Assembly (NCBI RefSeq): GCF_002831625.1
Contig: NZ_CP025116.1
Location: 868,001-932,000, forward strand
DNA from: Nonlabens sp. MB-3u-79
Lineage (GTDB): Bacteria; Bacteroidota; Bacteroidia; Flavobacteriales; Flavobacteriaceae
Length of the DNA stretch: 64,000 bases
Reading direction: 5' to 3'
Part shown: positions 62,714-64,000 of the stretch, one piece after another
Layout of the letters: each line of letters opens with the position of its first letter
Numbering within the stretch: the first letter of the stretch is position 1
Notes under the pieces: generated by a model
The model's input: the letters and a program-made list of their open reading frames with translations, nothing else
Database searches by the model: none
Told to the model about the DNA's origin: nothing
Position numbers and translations under genes: made by a program

Positions 62714-62771
62714 AAAAATTCAGAGTTAGGAGTGAAGTATTATAAAAAAATAGATAATTAAAGGAAGAACG

Positions 62772-63044
62772 ATGAAACAGTATCAAGGCCTATTCATCGC
62801 AAGTATTTTGAATGCTGTATTCTTTATCTGGGTTTATATCATACAGATTTATGAAATCAAGTGGACCATCGTTGGTGTGTTTTATGAATTGCTGATTATT
62901 CCTATGATGTTACTCGCACCAACTCTATTAGTCCTGTCTGCCATCCAAATCAAGAAGAAGGGTTTACAGGTTCCAAGTTTCATCTCTTTGCTGCTCTCTA
63001 CAGGAATAACCGTTAGCCTAGTAAGCCTCTTCATCATGGATTAA
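62772..63044 (+). CDS. Small membrane protein of unknown function
   Basis: A 90-residue protein with three hydrophobic segments (about 5-25, 30-58 and 68-88): FIASILNAVFFIWVYIIQIY, FYELLIIPMMLLAPTLLVL and SLLLSTGITVSLVSLFI. It begins MKQYQGLF after GGAAGAACG, a weak purine-rich leader. No family is recognised. It lies downstream of the yiaA remnant, with a double terminator after it. Confidence 0.6.
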   Translation: MKQYQGLFIASILNAVFFIWVYIIQIYEIKWTIVGVFYELLIIPMMLLAPTLLVLSAIQIKKKGLQVPSFISLLLSTGITVSLVSLFIMD

Positions 63045-63084
63045 ATACCAATTTGTTTTTAAATGATGTATTGGTATAAAATAG

Positions 63085-63121
63085 CAAAACCGGCTGTTTA
63101 CAAATAGAGCAGCCTGTTTTG
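63085..63121 (+). terminator. First terminator after the small membrane protein
   Basis: CAAAAC-C-GGCTG (63085-63096) pairs with CAGCC-T-GTTTTG (63110-63121), one mismatch, 13-nt loop. Confidence 0.6.
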
Positions 63122-63130
63122 ATAATTAGG

Positions 63131-63163
63131 AACGACCTTTTCATGATGAGAAGGTCGTTTTTT
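63131..63163 (+). terminator. Second terminator after the small membrane protein
   Basis: AACGACCTT (63131-63139) pairs with AAGGTCGTT (63151-63159), 11-nt loop, then a run of T. Confidence 0.8.
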
Positions 63164-63230
63164 ATTTGGCTTTTATTCAACACCAAAGGTTTTATAAACT
63201 TGTAAGATTTAACGGCAAACTAGCACCCTG

Positions 63231-64000
63231 CTAAGTCAGTCTAAACAATTTACCTGGCAAGGGCTGTACCACACCTTTGAGCTCCATGCTCATCAATTGA
63301 CCAGCCACTTTATGGACCGGTTGGTTAATGTTTAGAGCAATAATATCCAGCAGTGCTTTTTCATTTTCTTTAAGGTACCTGTAGATTAACTTTTCTTCAT
63401 CTGTGAGTTCTACAAAAAGTTGTTTCTGTATGGAAACCGTCGGTTCTTTCCAGCCTAGAATATAGGGAACATCGGCTGTTTTAGTGAGCATGTGGGCTTT
63501 TGCTTGTTTGATCAGATCGTTACAGCCCATAGCATATTTATCGTTGACCCGTCCAGGTACCGCAAACACTTCCCGATTGTAACTACAAGCAAGGTCTGCA
63601 GTAACCAGTGAGCCTCCTTTGGAAGCACTTTCTATCACGACAGTTGCCTCACTCATACCTGCAATGATGCGATTGCGCCCTAAGAAATTATTTCTTTCAA
63701 ACGTATCTGTATGCCAAAAATCAGTCATAAAGCCGCCGTTTTGCATCATGTCTTCATTATAAGCGGCATGATTACGTGGGTAGGTTTGTTGGAGTCCATG
63801 AGCCATAACGGCTATGGTCTGTAACCCATTTTCTATAGCCATTTTATGTGCTAAAATATCCACCCCATAAGCATAGCCACTGACGATAATAGGTTGTAGA
63901 GGAGCAATTTCATTAATAAATTTTTCTAAAAAAGCAGCTCCTACGCTGGTAATTTGCCTGGTCCCAACGATGCTCAAAATATACGGATGGTCTAACTGGA
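63231..64000 (-). CDS. dprA: DNA processing protein DprA (5' end outside the window)
   Basis: The frame is open to the window edge: codons upstream of the TTG at 63977 read QLDHPYIL and join SIVGTRQITS, the usual DprA sequence, so the TTG is not the start. The Rossmann-like domain shows VSGYAYGVDILAHKMAIENG, MAHGLQQTYPRNH, GRNRIIAGMS and GSLVTADLACSYNREVFAVPG. A C-terminal winged-helix-like part (about the last 70 residues) is present. DprA loads RecA on incoming single-stranded DNA in natural transformation. About 255 of some 365 residues are in the window. Confidence 0.93.
   Translation of the reverse strand, partial: QLDHPYILSIVGTRQITSVGAAFLEKFINEIAPLQPIIVSGYAYGVDILAHKMAIENGLQTIAVMAHGLQQTYPRNHAAYNEDMMQNGGFMTDFWHTDTFERNNFLGRNRIIAGMSEATVVIESASKGGSLVTADLACSYNREVFAVPGRVNDKYAMGCNDLIKQAKAHMLTKTADVPYILGWKEPTVSIQKQLFVELTDEEKLIYRYLKENEKALLDIIALNINQPVHKVAGQLMSMELKGVVQPLPGKLFRLT

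Noticed and set aside
1..64000. Insertion sequences or prophage
   Set aside because: No transposase, integrase, terminase or capsid-like frame was found; only the tRNA-end duplication and the short inverted-repeat element hint at past mobility.

Overview
The window looks like a piece of chromosome from a marine Flavobacteriaceae bacterium (Bacteroidota, possibly near Nonlabens, Dokdonia or Croceibacter; genus not certain). The evidence is the SusC/SusD outer-membrane pair, a type IX secretion C-terminal signal on a 1504-residue adhesin, two GLPGLI proteins, a three-gene sdhCAB operon, the near absence of Shine-Dalgarno sequences, and many promoters with the Bacteroidota -7 box TAnnTTTG. No transposase, integrase, CRISPR array or rRNA operon is visible; most of it is ordinary housekeeping chromosome with small accessory or decaying patches.

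Layout. 1-4000: replication, repair and RNA genes (possible gldE edge, ssb, mutY, HU, a 30-residue basic protein, RNase E/G). 4000-5600: decayed and lipoprotein sequence, an inverted-repeat element, an acyl-CoA thioesterase. 5750-12270: a leftward envelope operon running flippase, dut, a gene remnant, sugar nucleotidyltransferase, TPR protein, DUF4292 lipoprotein, EnvC-like M23 protein. 12585-18000: lipoprotein, aminotransferase, succinate dehydrogenase. 18277-25335: a SusC/SusD glycan-uptake operon with two surface lipoproteins and no enzyme. 26066-30494: two SGNH-type proteins (one carrying LysM) and an MBOAT acyltransferase, probably an O-acetylation cassette. 30693-42100: hemW, an outer-membrane receptor with two GLPGLI proteins, a two-component system, a deoxynucleoside kinase, trpS. 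42226-46854: acyltransferase, lipoprotein/ECF sigma/envelope-spanning protein operon, recA. 47060-51574: the adhesin. 51765-56135: tRNA-modification genes trhO and dusB, rbfA with a LolC/E-like permease, mce, a CAU tRNA. 56393-58886: XRE repressor facing a YbjN/PspA/zinc-ribbon operon. 58900-64000: azoreductase fragment, thioredoxin-like protein, unknown helical protein, YiaA and small membrane proteins with a partial duplication, and dprA cut by the window end.

The most striking whole-window signal is a 16-bp perfect palindrome, CGCTTTCGCGAAAGCG, present in 14 copies (11 full length, 3 lacking one or both end bases), about one per 4.6 kb. Ten lie inside genes, in all three reading frames, where they encode AFAKA, RFRES/SFRES or SRKRE. 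Most carry an asymmetric GAG flank, so the motif has a direction. A second pattern is the -7 box sitting only 4-5 nt before the start codon at several genes, implying leaderless or nearly leaderless mRNAs.
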